38,182 nucleotides of DNA from Candidatus Avimonas faecium (GCA_904419005.1 CAJFQI010000019.1:1-38182); one strand, 5' to 3'; shown: positions 1-8,045, numbered from the stretch's first letter. Numbers and translations are program-made. The notes: generated by a model from the sequence alone, not told the origin.

Positions 1-1
1 C

Positions 2-499
2 TTCGCCGTCCTGTACGGGGACGATGTCATCATCGGGGACGACCCTGCCTGCGGCCAGCTCTGCCGCGCGTATGAGGAATTCGGCCTTGGCGTGGTCGGC
101 ATCAAAGAGGTCACGCCGGAGCAGATCCTGCGGTACAGCTCGCTGAAGGTCGAGGGACTGCGGGACAACCTGTACAAGGTGACCGATATGATTGAAAAGC
201 CCTCCCCGGACAAGGTGCTCTCCCTGTTTTCAATCCTGGGGCGCTGCGTCCTCCCGCCGGAAATCTTCGACATCCTTGACCAGACCCCGCCCGGCGCGGG
301 AGGGGAAATCCAGCTCACCGACGCCATGCTCGTGCTGGCCCGCACCAAGGGGATGACCGGCGTCGACTTCACCGGCAAGCGGTACGACATGGGCAACAAG
401 CTGGGCATCCTGCAGGCGACCTGCGAGGTGGCCCTGCGCCATCCCGAGGTGGCGGACGGCTTCCGCGCCTACCTCAAGGAGCTGGCCAAGACCCTGTAA
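2..499 (+). CDS. galU: UTP--glucose-1-phosphate uridylyltransferase, C-terminal part (5' truncated)
   Basis: The reading frame is open from the window edge and ends at TAA, about 165 codons. It begins with FAVLYGDDVI, which corresponds to the conserved FAVLLGDDV segment of GalU, followed by the family's GVVGIKEV, LKVEGL and MIEKP segments. It continues through LSILGRCVLPPEIFDIL and ends with a section containing GKRYDMGNKLG, the Lys/Asp-containing motif near the C-terminus of GalU proteins. The enzyme makes UDP-glucose from UTP and glucose-1-phosphate in the cytoplasm, feeding envelope glycan synthesis. Only the C-terminal half is in the window, so start and operon context are unseen. A strong intrinsic terminator lies 60 bases downstream. 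Confidence 0.93.
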   Translation, partial: FAVLYGDDVIIGDDPACGQLCRAYEEFGLGVVGIKEVTPEQILRYSSLKVEGLRDNLYKVTDMIEKPSPDKVLSLFSILGRCVLPPEIFDILDQTPPGAGGEIQLTDAMLVLARTKGMTGVDFTGKRYDMGNKLGILQATCEVALRHPEVADGFRAYLKELAKTL

Positions 500-558
500 G
501 CCTGCTCCCGGCGCGCGGCCTCCCAGCCTGCGCCGGCGCGGCGTCACAACGTATTCCA

Positions 559-591
559 GCCCCCGCCTTTTCCCTAAGGCGGGGGCTTTTT
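559..591 (+). terminator. Intrinsic terminator after galU
   Basis: A perfect 9-bp stem (559-567 with 578-586, GCCCCCGCC against GGCGGGGGC) with a 10-base loop is followed directly by TTTTT. It ends galU transcription just before the ribosome binding site of the lysozyme gene, so that gene needs readthrough or its own start. Confidence 0.9.
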
Positions 592-607
592 GGAAGGGGA
601 CGAAACC

Positions 608-1381
608 ATGGGTAAGACAGACGATCGGAAAAGAAACCCCCGCGGCAAGCGGCGGCTCCTTGCCCTCGGCGCCGGTGCGGCGGTCCTGCTGGCCGGGCTG
701 ACGCTGCTGCTCCTGGTCTGGAACGGCGTGATCCTGCTCAACAACCCCTCCCGCGCGCAGTATCCCGTCCGGGGGGTGGACGTCTCCTCCTACCAGGGGG
801 AGATCGACTGGCCCACGCTGGCCGGGCAGGGGATCCAGTTCGCCTTCATCAAGGCGACGGAGGGCAGCTCCCACGTCGACGAGCACTTTGCCTACAATTA
901 CGAGCAGGCGCCCAAGGCCGGGCTGCGGGCCGGCGCGTACCACTTCTTCAGCTACGACAGCCCCGGGGCGACCCAGGCGGAAAATTTCATCCGCACCGTA
1001 CCCCGCGTGCAGGGGGCCCTCCCGCCGGTGGTCGACGTAGAGTTTTACGGCGACAAGGAAAAGAACCCGCCCCCGCGGGAAACGGCCGTCCGCGAGCTGT
1101 CCGTCCTGCTGGAAGCGCTTGAAGAGCATTACGGGATGAAGCCCATCCTGTACGCCACCGAAAAATCCTACGCGCTCTACCTGGCGGGCGGCTTTGCCGG
1201 ATACGACATCTGGATCCGCAACGTCCTGACCGCGCCCTCCCTCCCCGACGGCCGGGAGTGGACCTTCTGGCAGTACACCAACCGGGAGCGGCTCGCGGGG
1301 TACGACGGCAAGGAAACGTATATTGACATGAACGTTTTCGCCGGGACGGCAGAGGAATTCGCCGCCTACGCGGGCGGATGA
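608..1381 (+). CDS. Membrane-anchored GH25 lysozyme (N-acetylmuramidase)
   Basis: 257 residues. A basic N-terminus is followed by one hydrophobic segment (about residues 17-44), giving a type II anchor or uncleaved signal. The catalytic domain then opens with GVDVSSYQGEIDW (about 56-68), the GH25 signature with Asp58. IKATEG (about 81-86) and PPVVDVEFYG (Asp143 and Glu145) follow and supply the other conserved acids of the family. GH25 enzymes cut the MurNAc-GlcNAc beta-1,4 bond of peptidoglycan outside the cell. I chose ATG at 608, preceded by GGAAGGGG at 592-599, over a TTG at 590 that lies inside the terminator tail. GH25 enzymes occur both as host autolysins and phage endolysins; the membrane anchor and distance from the phage cassette favour a cell-wall remodelling role. 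Confidence 0.92.
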   Translation: MGKTDDRKRNPRGKRRLLALGAGAAVLLAGLTLLLLVWNGVILLNNPSRAQYPVRGVDVSSYQGEIDWPTLAGQGIQFAFIKATEGSSHVDEHFAYNYEQAPKAGLRAGAYHFFSYDSPGATQAENFIRTVPRVQGALPPVVDVEFYGDKEKNPPPRETAVRELSVLLEALEEHYGMKPILYATEKSYALYLAGGFAGYDIWIRNVLTAPSLPDGREWTFWQYTNRERLAGYDGKETYIDMNVFAGTAEEFAAYAGG

Positions 1382-1474
1382 TCCCCCGCGCCCGCATCCG
1401 GACACTCAAGGGGGAAAGGGGCAAAGGCGGGCAAAGCGGGAAAGCATAACAAGGAGAGGCAAGGAGGAATTCGG

Positions 1475-2059
1475 ATGAAAAACATCTTGATTGTCTTAGG
1501 CGGGGGCCGGCCCAAGGGCAACACCGCCCAGCTGGCGGAGCATTTCGCCCAGGGCGCCGCGGATGCCGGGCACCGGGTGGAAACGGTTTCCCTTATAAAG
1601 CAGGAGGTCAAGGGGTGCCTGGGCTGCAACGCCTGCCGCTACGGCAAGCCCTGCGTGCAGAAGGACGCCTTTGAGGAGATCGTGCCGAAAATCCAAGCCG
1701 CCGACCTGCTGGCCTTTGCCTCCCCCGTGTATTTCTGGACCATTTCGGCCCGGCTGAAGGCGTTTATCGAGCGGTTCTACCGCCTGGCGGAGCAGGATCC
1801 CGCCCCGCCCCAGGGACGGTACGAAAAATATCCCGCCAAGGACTGCGCCCTGCTGATGACGGCGGCGGACGACCTGTTCTGGACGTTTGAGCAGGCGGTC
1901 TCCTATTACCGGTTCGCGCTGGTCCGCTATATCGGCCTGCGGGACCGGGGGATGCTCCTGGCGGGCGGGTGCGGCGACACCAACGGCCCGCCGCAGATCG
2001 CTCAGACCCCGCACCTGCGGCGGGCTTACGAATTCGGGCGGAAGATTTACCGGGAATAG
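1475..2059 (+). CDS. NAD(P)H-dependent FMN oxidoreductase (flavodoxin fold)
   Basis: 194 residues, cytoplasmic. The start MKNILIVLGGGRPKGNT is the beta-strand plus phosphate-binding loop of NADPH-dependent FMN reductases (GSxRxxGNT-type loop). A cysteine cluster, CLGCNACRYGKPCVQKD (about residues 49-65), is characteristic of the iron-sulfur-flavoprotein/multimeric flavodoxin subgroup. FASPVYFWTISARLKAFIERFYR (about 84-106) matches the conserved P-x-Y...LK-x-F-x-DR segment that lines the flavin site. AAGGAGG about 7 bases upstream supports the ATG. It probably reduces quinones, nitro compounds or similar using NAD(P)H; the true substrate cannot be read from sequence. It lies 93 bases after the lysozyme gene with no terminator seen between them. 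Confidence 0.87.
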   Translation: MKNILIVLGGGRPKGNTAQLAEHFAQGAADAGHRVETVSLIKQEVKGCLGCNACRYGKPCVQKDAFEEIVPKIQAADLLAFASPVYFWTISARLKAFIERFYRLAEQDPAPPQGRYEKYPAKDCALLMTAADDLFWTFEQAVSYYRFALVRYIGLRDRGMLLAGGCGDTNGPPQIAQTPHLRRAYEFGRKIYRE

Positions 2060-2075
2060 AAAAATCCGTTTCCAA

Positions 2076-2122
2076 AAACCGCGGCGGACGGAGCGCTTTG
2101 GGCGCTCCATCCGCCGCGGTTT
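2076..2122. terminator. Bidirectional intrinsic terminator between convergent genes
   Basis: An almost perfect 21-bp stem (2076-2096 with 2102-2122, one C/A mismatch) encloses the loop TTTGG. A-rich sequence precedes it and TTTCCTTTT overlaps or follows its end, so it can stop transcription from both the oxidoreductase gene (plus) and pepF (minus). Confidence 0.88.
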
Positions 2123-2161
2123 CCTTTTGGGGGCAGGCTCTCCGAACGGCCCTTTTTGCTT

Positions 2162-3985
2162 TTAGGCGGCCGGACCTCCTTCCAGGAGGTCCTCCAGCTC
2201 CGCCAGCATCGTTTCAAACTCGGCCAGCGCGGCCTCCACCGGGGCGGGGGTGGACATATCCACCCCGGCGCGCTTGAGGGTCTCGGCCGGGTAATCGCTG
2301 CCTCCCGCGTGCAGGAAGGCGAGGTACCTCTCCACCTCGCTGCCGTCCCCGCCGGCCAGCAGGCTGCGGGTGATGGCGGCGGCAGCGGAAAAGCCGGTCG
2401 CATACTTGAAAACGTAAAACGCGTTGTAGAAATGAGGGATGCGCGCCCACTCCCAGCGCATATAGTCGTCGATTTCCACGTCCGGGCCGAAGTAGTCCCG
2501 CAGCAGGCCGCCGTACACCCCGCAGAGGGCCTCGCCGGTCAGGGGCTCGCCCTTTTCCGCCATCTCATGCACCTTAAGTTCGAATTCCGCGAACATGGTC
2601 TGGCGGTAGACCGTGCCCTTGAACTCCTCCAAAAAGCGGTTGATGAGGAACGCCTTTTCCTTGCGCCCCTGCTCGGTCGACAGGTCGCAGCGGCCCATCA
2701 TCCCCCGCATCAGCAGGTTTTCGTTGACGGTGGAGGCGATCTCCGCCAGGAAGATCGGGTAGTCCTTCATCATATACGGCTGGGTGTCGGAATAGTAGGT
2801 GTGCATACAGTGCCCCGCCTCGTGCGCCAGGGTGAACACGTCCCCCAGCTGCCCGACGAAGTTTAAGAGCATATAGGGATGCACGCCGTACACCCCGGTG
2901 GCATAGGCGCCGGTCGCCTTGCCCTTGGTTTCGTACACATCCACCCAGCCGCCGGCCAGCAGGCGGTCCAGATCCCGGCGGTATTCCTCTCCCAGCGGGG
3001 CAAGATACTCGCGGACCATCTCCTTGGCCTGTTCGTAGGTGTATTCCTGATCCGGCATATCGACAATCGGGAGGTAGCAGTCGTAAATGTGCAGCTTCTC
3101 CACCCCGAGACGGCGGCGGCGCAGTTCGAGATACCGGTAATAGGCCGGCAGGTGGGCGCGCACCGCCTCAATCAGCCCGGTGTAGACCGAACGGGGCAGG
3201 TTGTCCGAAAACAGCGCCTGGTCCAGGCAGCTGTCAAAGCGGCGCGCCTTGGCGCCGAACACATCGGCCCGCACGCTGCCGGCGTACAGGGCGGCGATGG
3301 TGTTGCCCATGCCTGCGAAGGCGGTATGCATCGCCTGGAAGGCATCGGCCCGCACCCGGCGGTCCCGGCTGTCCCGGAACTTGCTGAACAGGCCGTCGGT
3401 CAGCTCCACCCGCCGGCCCTTTTCGTCCGTGACCTCCCCCCGCTTGAGGTCGACGCTGTCCAGCATGGTAAAGGCGGTGTCCATACTTTCAAGCGCCGGA
3501 CCCGCCATCGCCAGGAGCTGCTCCTCCCGGGCGGAAAGGACATGGGCGCGGGATCGGATCACGTCGTCCGCCATATGACGGAAATCGGCCAGGGCCGGGT
3601 CGCCGTATACCCAGTCATGCAGGGTTTGCGGTTCCATCGCCGTCATTTCCGGGGTCAGGAAGGAGGAATCCTCCTGGATCTGGAACAGCACGGCTAGGGC
3701 GCGGTCGTGCATGGCCTGGTATTTCGGGTCGGCATTGTCCACGTCCATGCTCAGCTTGGCGTACATGTACACCCGCTCCAGCCCCTTTTCCATCTCCTCA
3801 AACAAAAGGAGCGCCTGGCGCAGGGTGTCCGGGCCCTCCGCCAGCCGGCCGCGGAAGCCGGCAAGCCTCCCCGCCTGCTCCTGTACGGCGGCCAGGGCGG
3901 CTTCCCATTCCGCCTCGGTGCCGTAGATATCGGTCAGCCGCCAGGTATACTCGGCGGGGATTTCGCTGCGGTTGGCATAGGTCAT
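2162..3985 (-). CDS. pepF: Oligoendopeptidase F (M3 family zinc metallopeptidase)
   Basis: 607 residues, the usual length for the family (about 600). The zinc site is plain: HEAGH at residues 388-392 within FTLAHEAGHCMHTYYS, with the third ligand Glu415 in FLAEIASTVNE. The N-terminal helical domain (EYTWRLTDIY start) and the C-terminal RIPHFYNAFYVFKYATG stretch, which carries the Tyr/His pair contacting substrate, also match PepF. There is no signal peptide, so it acts in the cytoplasm, trimming peptides of roughly 7-17 residues after import or signal-peptide release. AAAGGAGG stands 6 bases before the ATG. An extended -10 promoter lies about 135 bases upstream. Confidence 0.96.
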   Translation of the reverse strand: MTYANRSEIPAEYTWRLTDIYGTEAEWEAALAAVQEQAGRLAGFRGRLAEGPDTLRQALLLFEEMEKGLERVYMYAKLSMDVDNADPKYQAMHDRALAVLFQIQEDSSFLTPEMTAMEPQTLHDWVYGDPALADFRHMADDVIRSRAHVLSAREEQLLAMAGPALESMDTAFTMLDSVDLKRGEVTDEKGRRVELTDGLFSKFRDSRDRRVRADAFQAMHTAFAGMGNTIAALYAGSVRADVFGAKARRFDSCLDQALFSDNLPRSVYTGLIEAVRAHLPAYYRYLELRRRRLGVEKLHIYDCYLPIVDMPDQEYTYEQAKEMVREYLAPLGEEYRRDLDRLLAGGWVDVYETKGKATGAYATGVYGVHPYMLLNFVGQLGDVFTLAHEAGHCMHTYYSDTQPYMMKDYPIFLAEIASTVNENLLMRGMMGRCDLSTEQGRKEKAFLINRFLEEFKGTVYRQTMFAEFELKVHEMAEKGEPLTGEALCGVYGGLLRDYFGPDVEIDDYMRWEWARIPHFYNAFYVFKYATGFSAAAAITRSLLAGGDGSEVERYLAFLHAGGSDYPAETLKRAGVDMSTPAPVEAALAEFETMLAELEDLLEGGPAA

Positions 3986-4119
3986 ACGTTATCCTCCTTT
4001 ACGGCGCCGGATACGGCGCTTCGTCTGTTACGGGTTAGGGCGCTTCGCCCTAAAGGCGGAAGAAGCGGGCCGCGCCGGCCAAACGGCGCGCCGCGGCTCC
4101 AGCCTCCCCTTTCCTTGGT

Positions 4120-4128
4120 ATTATATCA
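4120..4128 (-). promoter_or_regulatory. Extended -10 promoter for pepF
   Basis: Read on the minus strand this is TGATATAAT: a consensus TATAAT with the TGn extension. No good -35 is seen at 16-18 bp. Its TGA is also the stop codon of the upstream glycosylase-like gene. It predicts a leader of about 125 bases that contains small GC hairpins (for example AGGGC/GCCCT around 4035-4050). Confidence 0.6.
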
Positions 4129-4557
4129 CACTTGAGGGAAATTTTCCGGAAAATTTTGCCTTTGTTCCATTCCGGGGGCGCCGGCGATGCGGATCCCTTT
4201 CCCCCGCAGGTTCTCCAGGCAGGCCCGGCGGTAGGCCTCGTCGTGCTCCGGATAGACGACCGGGCGGGCGCGGGCTTCGGCGAGCGCGCCCGCGTCCGGG
4301 GCCAGGGGCGGGCAGCGCCTTCCGCGGTAAGCGGGATCCCGCCACAGGGGATCCACGGCATAGCCGCGGCGGCCCATCTGGGCGATCACCCGCTCATGGT
4401 AAACCGCAAGCCATTCCGGCGGATGGCGGAACACATAATCCACCACCGCGTGCCGCTTGGCCCAGGCCAGCCCCCGCAGGGCGCAGCACTCCCGGTGCTG
4501 GCCAAGCAGCTGCGCGCGGGGCAGCCAGGGGAGCAGCGACTCATGCCAAAGGCGCAA
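4126..4557 (-). CDS. TIGR02328-type protein, pyrimidine dimer DNA glycosylase family (Pyr_excise)
   Basis: 143 residues. The opening LWHESLLPWLPRAQLLGQHRECCALRG and later KRHAVVDYVFRHPPEWLAVYHERVIAQMGRRGY match the conserved core of the TIGR02328 family. That family is grouped with T4 endonuclease V-like pyrimidine dimer glycosylases (Pyr_excise domain). A damaged-base glycosylase/lyase role in DNA repair is inferred from family, not shown by the sequence. The start is TTG at 4557: AGGAGGGG lies about 6 bases upstream and no ATG is in frame nearby. The stop codon overlaps the pepF promoter. It is divergent from the amidase gene across about 105 bases. Confidence 0.75.
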   Translation of the reverse strand: MRLWHESLLPWLPRAQLLGQHRECCALRGLAWAKRHAVVDYVFRHPPEWLAVYHERVIAQMGRRGYAVDPLWRDPAYRGRRCPPLAPDAGALAEARARPVVYPEHDEAYRRACLENLRGKGIRIAGAPGMEQRQNFPENFPQV

Positions 4558-4663
4558 CCCGACCCCTCCTCTTCCCGCTCCCTAGTATGCGCAGGCGGGC
4601 GCGGGCCATGCGGCATAGGATGGAAAAAGGCCGCATCCGGCCCAAACAAGGAGGAACCAGCCT

Positions 4664-5149
4664 ATGTACGACCGTGCAAAAGCCGTCGCCTACGCCCATC
4701 AGTGGGCCTATTCCCGCAACCCCGCCTATTATGATTTTTCCGCCATCGGCGGGGACTGCACCAACTTTGTTTCCCAATGCCTGCGCGCCGGGGGCGCGCC
4801 GATGAATTATACCCCCGGCACCGGCTGGTTCTACCACAGCGCGTCCAGCCGCGCCCCCGCCTGGACGGGGGTGGAGCCGCTTTACCGCTTCTTAACCGGG
4901 AACAAAGGGGCCGGGCCGTATGCCCTGCCCTCCTCGGAGAGGGACATGCGGCCCGGCGACATCGTCCAGCTTTCCTTTGACGGGGTCAAGTTCAGCCACA
5001 GCCTGCTGGTGGTGGAGATCCGCGAGGACCCCTTTTCCGCCCAGCCGGAGATCCTGGTCGCCACCCACAGCGACGACAGCGACTACCGGCCTCTGGACAG
5101 CTGGACCGGGGTCACGCGGCGCTGTCTCCACATTGCCGGCGCCCGCTGA
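4664..5149 (+). CDS. Amidase_6 domain protein (putative cysteine amidase)
   Basis: 161 residues made almost entirely of one Amidase_6 domain. The N-terminal segment YDRAKAVAYAHQWAYSRNPAYYDF is followed by GGDCTNFVSQCL with the presumed nucleophile Cys32. Next comes the WxY-like GTGWFYHS, then HSLLVVEI (His112) and ATHSDD (His135). This NlpC/P60-like fold is common in Clostridia, often in spore- or wall-associated proteins, but its substrate is not known. No signal peptide or membrane segment is seen, so if it acts on the wall it would need lysis, sporulation or another release route. AAGGAGG, 8-9 bases upstream, supports the ATG. Confidence 0.85.
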   Translation: MYDRAKAVAYAHQWAYSRNPAYYDFSAIGGDCTNFVSQCLRAGGAPMNYTPGTGWFYHSASSRAPAWTGVEPLYRFLTGNKGAGPYALPSSERDMRPGDIVQLSFDGVKFSHSLLVVEIREDPFSAQPEILVATHSDDSDYRPLDSWTGVTRRCLHIAGAR

Positions 5150-5451
5150 GAACCCGCAGGTGCCGGCACAGTAGACAGGCCGGAGGGGTACCGGGCAGCC
5201 CGGCGCAAAGGAGCGGCAGATACGGAGCGGCCGCAAAATTTCCCGCGCGGCCGCCTTCGGATTTTCCCGCCGCCGCAGGGGGAAAAGGCGGGGCCTCTGC
5301 GGCTTTTCCCCTCCCCCTTCCGGCTTTTCCGGTATCCTCGGGGCGTTTCTCCCGCCTTGCCGGGGGAACGCCCCGTTTTGTATAGTGGGATGGACAGGAG
5401 GGCGGCGCTTAACCAGGCCGGGATGCCGGGCTGCGGAGGCAGGGCAGGCCG
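5150..5451. other. Convergent intergenic region with two GC hairpins
   Basis: About 300 bases without a supported gene, between the amidase (plus) and the coiled-coil protein (minus). It contains a hairpin around 5279-5311 (GGGGAAAAG against CTTTTCCCC) and a longer one at 5340-5374 (GGGGCG...CGCCCC with nearly complete inner pairing), followed by GTTTTG. The second is a plausible weak terminator for the amidase transcript. Confidence 0.45.
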
Positions 5452-6321
5452 TCATCCGCCGCCCAGCTCGTACTCCGCGGCCAAGCGCCGCTCCACCTCT
5501 TCGGCGATGGCGCGTTCCAGCTCCTCAAGCCAGAGGGCGTACTGCTCGTTTTCGTCCTTCTTTTCTTGGCCGAGCCGCTCATATTCTTCCTGCCGGTAAA
5601 GGCCTGCTTCCCACAGGGCCTTCTGGTGCTGCTCGCTTCCCAGGCTCCCCAGCGAGGCGTAAAGGCGGTTCACCTGCTCCAGCTTTTGGTGGCGCTCGGC
5701 CACAATAGCCTGCCTTTCCGCGTCAAGGGAGGCAATCGCTTCCTCGTGCCGCGCCCGGCGTTCGGCGGCAGTGAGCGCGTATTCCTGCTCCACCTGCTGG
5801 CGGACGGCCTGCCGGACCTCCTCGGTAACCGGCGGCTTGGTGGGCTCCGTAGGGTCGGAGGGCTTTGCCGTCGGCCGCCGGGTGGTGGGCTCCGCAACCG
5901 GTTCTGTGGTCGGCTTCCCGCTTCCGGCGGGCGTCGCTTCGGTGCAGGTGGTCCGTATACCGCCGGAACCTTCGGCGGGGACTGAGCCCGGGGCGCTGGC
6001 GGAGGCGGTGGTTTCCTCCGCCGTTTCCGCCGCCTCCGCTGCGGAGCCGTTGGAGGGCGCGGTGGCGCCGGCCGTCCCGCCCTCGCCGGTCCCCGCGGCG
6101 GCCGAACCCGGCGGAGAAGACGGCGACGGTATCGTGCGGGCCGTCCGGATGCTCGAAATCACCAGCAGCAGGACGAAAAGCACGAGGAGGCCCAGCGCAA
6201 TCCAGAAAGGCAGACCCGGCTTTCCGCCGCTTGGAGGCGTGCTGCCCGACGGCGCCCCATTTCCGGGAGCACCGTCCTCCGCCCTTGCCGCAGGGGCTGA
6301 GACTAAATGCGGATCCCCCAT
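5452..6321 (-). CDS. Single-pass membrane protein with Pro/Ser/Thr-rich stalk and C-terminal coiled coil
   Basis: 289 residues, family not recognised. Layout: a short Pro/Gly-rich cytoplasmic head (1-30) and one membrane helix (about 33-55, FWIALGLLVLFVLLLVISS). A low-complexity Ser/Thr/Pro/Ala/Gly stalk (about 60-165) carries PTTRRPTAKPS-type repeats. A highly charged alpha-helical C-terminus (about 170-285) is rich in Glu, Arg, Gln and Ala and should form a coiled coil outside the cell. The ATG at 6321 is preceded by GGTGAGG at a good distance; a GTG at 6330 is less well placed. The shape resembles envelope spacer or tether proteins; no enzymatic motif is seen. It is divergent from the sigma-like gene. 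Confidence 0.7.
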   Translation of the reverse strand: MGDPHLVSAPAARAEDGAPGNGAPSGSTPPSGGKPGLPFWIALGLLVLFVLLLVISSIRTARTIPSPSSPPGSAAAGTGEGGTAGATAPSNGSAAEAAETAEETTASASAPGSVPAEGSGGIRTTCTEATPAGSGKPTTEPVAEPTTRRPTAKPSDPTEPTKPPVTEEVRQAVRQQVEQEYALTAAERRARHEEAIASLDAERQAIVAERHQKLEQVNRLYASLGSLGSEQHQKALWEAGLYRQEEYERLGQEKKDENEQYALWLEELERAIAEEVERRLAAEYELGGG

Positions 6322-6437
6322 ACGCCTCACCGCCTTTCCAAAATTTCCCTCTCTATTCTACCGCAAGCCGCGGCGGCGCACAATTTTTGCCGCGTGAAAT
6401 ATACACACAACCCGCATTGTCAAAGGAGGAGGTAATC

Positions 6438-6920
6438 ATGCAGCAGATCCACCGTTCCGCACCCGCCCCTTCGCGATCGGGAGACCCGCCGCACGGCGGC
6501 AGCGAGCCTTCCCCCGCCCAGGCGGCCTTCCGGGCATGGGCGGGCCGGGCAAGGGAATACGCAAAGCGGGCGAAGGCCGGGCAGCGACTCCGGGCCGGGC
6601 ATACTGCCGGCCAAGGAACCGGGCCGGCTTTGCAGGCCGCCGGGCTGCGGGAGCGGGAGGAAGCGGCCCGGGGGGAATTCGGCGCGCTGCTGGACGGCTG
6701 CCCCCTCCCCCCGCAGCAATGGTATGTGCTGTACCGGCATTACCTGCAATACCAAAGCTGGACGGACATGGCGCAGGAAACCGGCTATTCCCGGCGGTAC
6801 CTCCTCCTGCTGCACGCGCGGGGGATGGAAAGCCTGCTGGAATGGGCCGGCGGAGCGGGCTCCCCTGCCGGGGACAAGGCGACGGAAAGGGGCCATGAAG
6901 GCCGCCATAAAGCCGGATGA
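6438..6920 (+). CDS. Phage-type HTH protein, sigma-70 region 4-like (DUF1492/ArpU-like)
   Basis: 160 residues. The N-terminal half is Ala/Arg/Gly-rich and low in information. Residues about 89-135 (PPQQWYVLYRHYLQYQSWTD followed by MAQETGYSRRYLLLLHARGM) look like a sigma region 4 helix-turn-helix. The pattern is 'YRHY-x-SW-x-x-A-x-E-x-GYSRR-x-x-x-LH-x-R', as in small sigma-like proteins that sit near terminase genes of Clostridia prophages. AAAGGAGGAGG stands 7 bases before ATG 6438. It is alone here, about 16 kb from the terminase genes and on the opposite strand, so it may be a relic or a detached regulator of the phage cassette. The link to the cassette is inference. Confidence 0.6.
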   Translation: MQQIHRSAPAPSRSGDPPHGGSEPSPAQAAFRAWAGRAREYAKRAKAGQRLRAGHTAGQGTGPALQAAGLREREEAARGEFGALLDGCPLPPQQWYVLYRHYLQYQSWTDMAQETGYSRRYLLLLHARGMESLLEWAGGAGSPAGDKATERGHEGRHKAG

Positions 6921-7272
6921 GGGCGGCGGGGCTCTGCGCCGGAGAGGGCCGGGCGCGGGCGGCTCCACGCTGGGGCGGAACCGAATCCGGACTCGGTGCG
7001 GGCGGGCGGCAAGGGGTGGGATGCTGGGAGAAGCCGATCCGGGGAAACAAAGCCGGTATGGCTGCCCAGCGCATCCGGCGGGAGACAGCGCCTTCGGCGC
7101 GCCCCACCGGATTCCGTTTGTATTTTCCACCGGCCTATGGTAAGATAAAGCGGAACCGACGCGGCCCTGGCGCCGCGGCAAAAGCCGCCGGGCAAGGGAC
7201 CGGGCAAGCCCGCCTTTGAGGGCGGCGCGCCGGAATATGGGGTATCGCCAAGGGGCGGAAGGAGAGGGAAAA
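6921..7272 (+). promoter_or_regulatory. Intergenic region with likely promoter of the two-component pair
   Basis: About 350 bases with no supported gene. A promoter is plausible at 7118-7146: TTGTAT, 17-base spacer, TAAGAT. The predicted transcript has a leader of about 120 bases containing a CCGCC/GGCGG hairpin near 7208-7226. Only 3/6 (-35) and 4/6 (-10) consensus bases match, so this is a candidate only. Confidence 0.4.
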
Positions 7273-7944
7273 ATGTACCGCCTATTGATCGTTGAGGACG
7301 ACGCGGGGATCGCGGCCGCCATCCAAAGGCAGGCGCAGGCGTGGGACCTTGAGGCCAAATGCGTCGCCAATTTTCACGACGTACTGGCGGAATTTTCCGC
7401 ATATGCGCCCCATTTGGTGCTGATGGATATCTCCCTGCCCTTTTTCAACGGCTACCACTGGTGCAGCGAGATCCGCAAGGTGTCCAAGGTCCCCATCCTG
7501 TTCATCTCCTCCGCCTCGGACAATATGAACCTGGTGATGGCCGTGCAGATGGGCGGGGACGATTTCATCGCCAAGCCCTTTGACCAAAGCGTCCTGATGG
7601 CGAAAATCCAGGCCGTCCTGCGCCGCACCTACGACTACGGCGGGCAGGTGCCGGTGCTGGAGCACCGGGGCGCGCTGCTCAACACCGACGACGCCACCCT
7701 CTATTACCAGGGGCAGCGGCTGGAGCTGACCAAAAACGAATACCGGATCCTGCACACCCTGATGAAGCACAAGGGCAAGGTGGTCAGCCGGGAAAAGCTG
7801 ATGCAGACCCTGTGGGAGGACGACAGCTATGTGGACGAAAACACCCTGAGCGTCAACGTCAACCGGCTGCGCAAAAAGCTGGACGCCGCCGGGCTGCCCG
7901 GCTTCATCGCCACCAAGGTGGGGATGGGCTACCTGGTGGAGTAA
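7273..7944 (+). CDS. OmpR-family response regulator of the BceR type
   Basis: 223 residues. The receiver domain (1-120) has the acidic pair Glu-Asp-Asp (8-10), the phosphoacceptor Asp52 in LVLMDISLP, and Lys in AKPF. The C-terminal winged-helix domain (about 130-223) shows LTKNEYRILHTLMKHKGKVV and the DNA-reading helix ENTLSVNVNRLRKKL. The gene pairs with the histidine kinase and the ABC transporter just downstream, the standard Bce arrangement for sensing cell-wall-active peptides. GGAGAGGG just upstream supports ATG 7273, and homology begins at MYRLLIVEDD, so longer upstream starts are unlikely. Its probable target is the palindrome at 9061-9082. Confidence 0.93.
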   Translation: MYRLLIVEDDAGIAAAIQRQAQAWDLEAKCVANFHDVLAEFSAYAPHLVLMDISLPFFNGYHWCSEIRKVSKVPILFISSASDNMNLVMAVQMGGDDFIAKPFDQSVLMAKIQAVLRRTYDYGGQVPVLEHRGALLNTDDATLYYQGQRLELTKNEYRILHTLMKHKGKVVSREKLMQTLWEDDSYVDENTLSVNVNRLRKKLDAAGLPGFIATKVGMGYLVE

Positions 7945-8016
7945 TCCGGCGGCGCCTGTCTTGAAGCGGGCCGGCCCGGAGCCGCCGTGCGGCGTCCGGA
8001 TACGGCGCGGGGACCA

Positions 8017-8045
8017 GGGATCCCGGATCGCGGATCCGGGATCCC
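8017..8045 (+). repeat. Perfect 13-bp inverted repeat between regulator and kinase genes
   Basis: GGGATCCCGGATC (8017-8029) and its exact complement (8033-8045) are separated by GCG. The RNA would form a very stable hairpin ending about 20 bases before the kinase start codon. There is no T-run, so it is not a classical terminator; it could set the regulator:kinase ratio through RNA stability or translation. Confidence 0.7.

Noticed and set aside
230-1405. 391-codon open frame on the minus strand
   Set aside because: Shadow of galU and the GH25 lysozyme gene.
608-5149. GH25 lysozyme and Amidase_6 protein as the lysis genes of the phage cassette
   Set aside because: They are 7-12 kb away, on the other strand, among host genes, and the GH25 protein has its own membrane anchor. 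Possible but unsupported.
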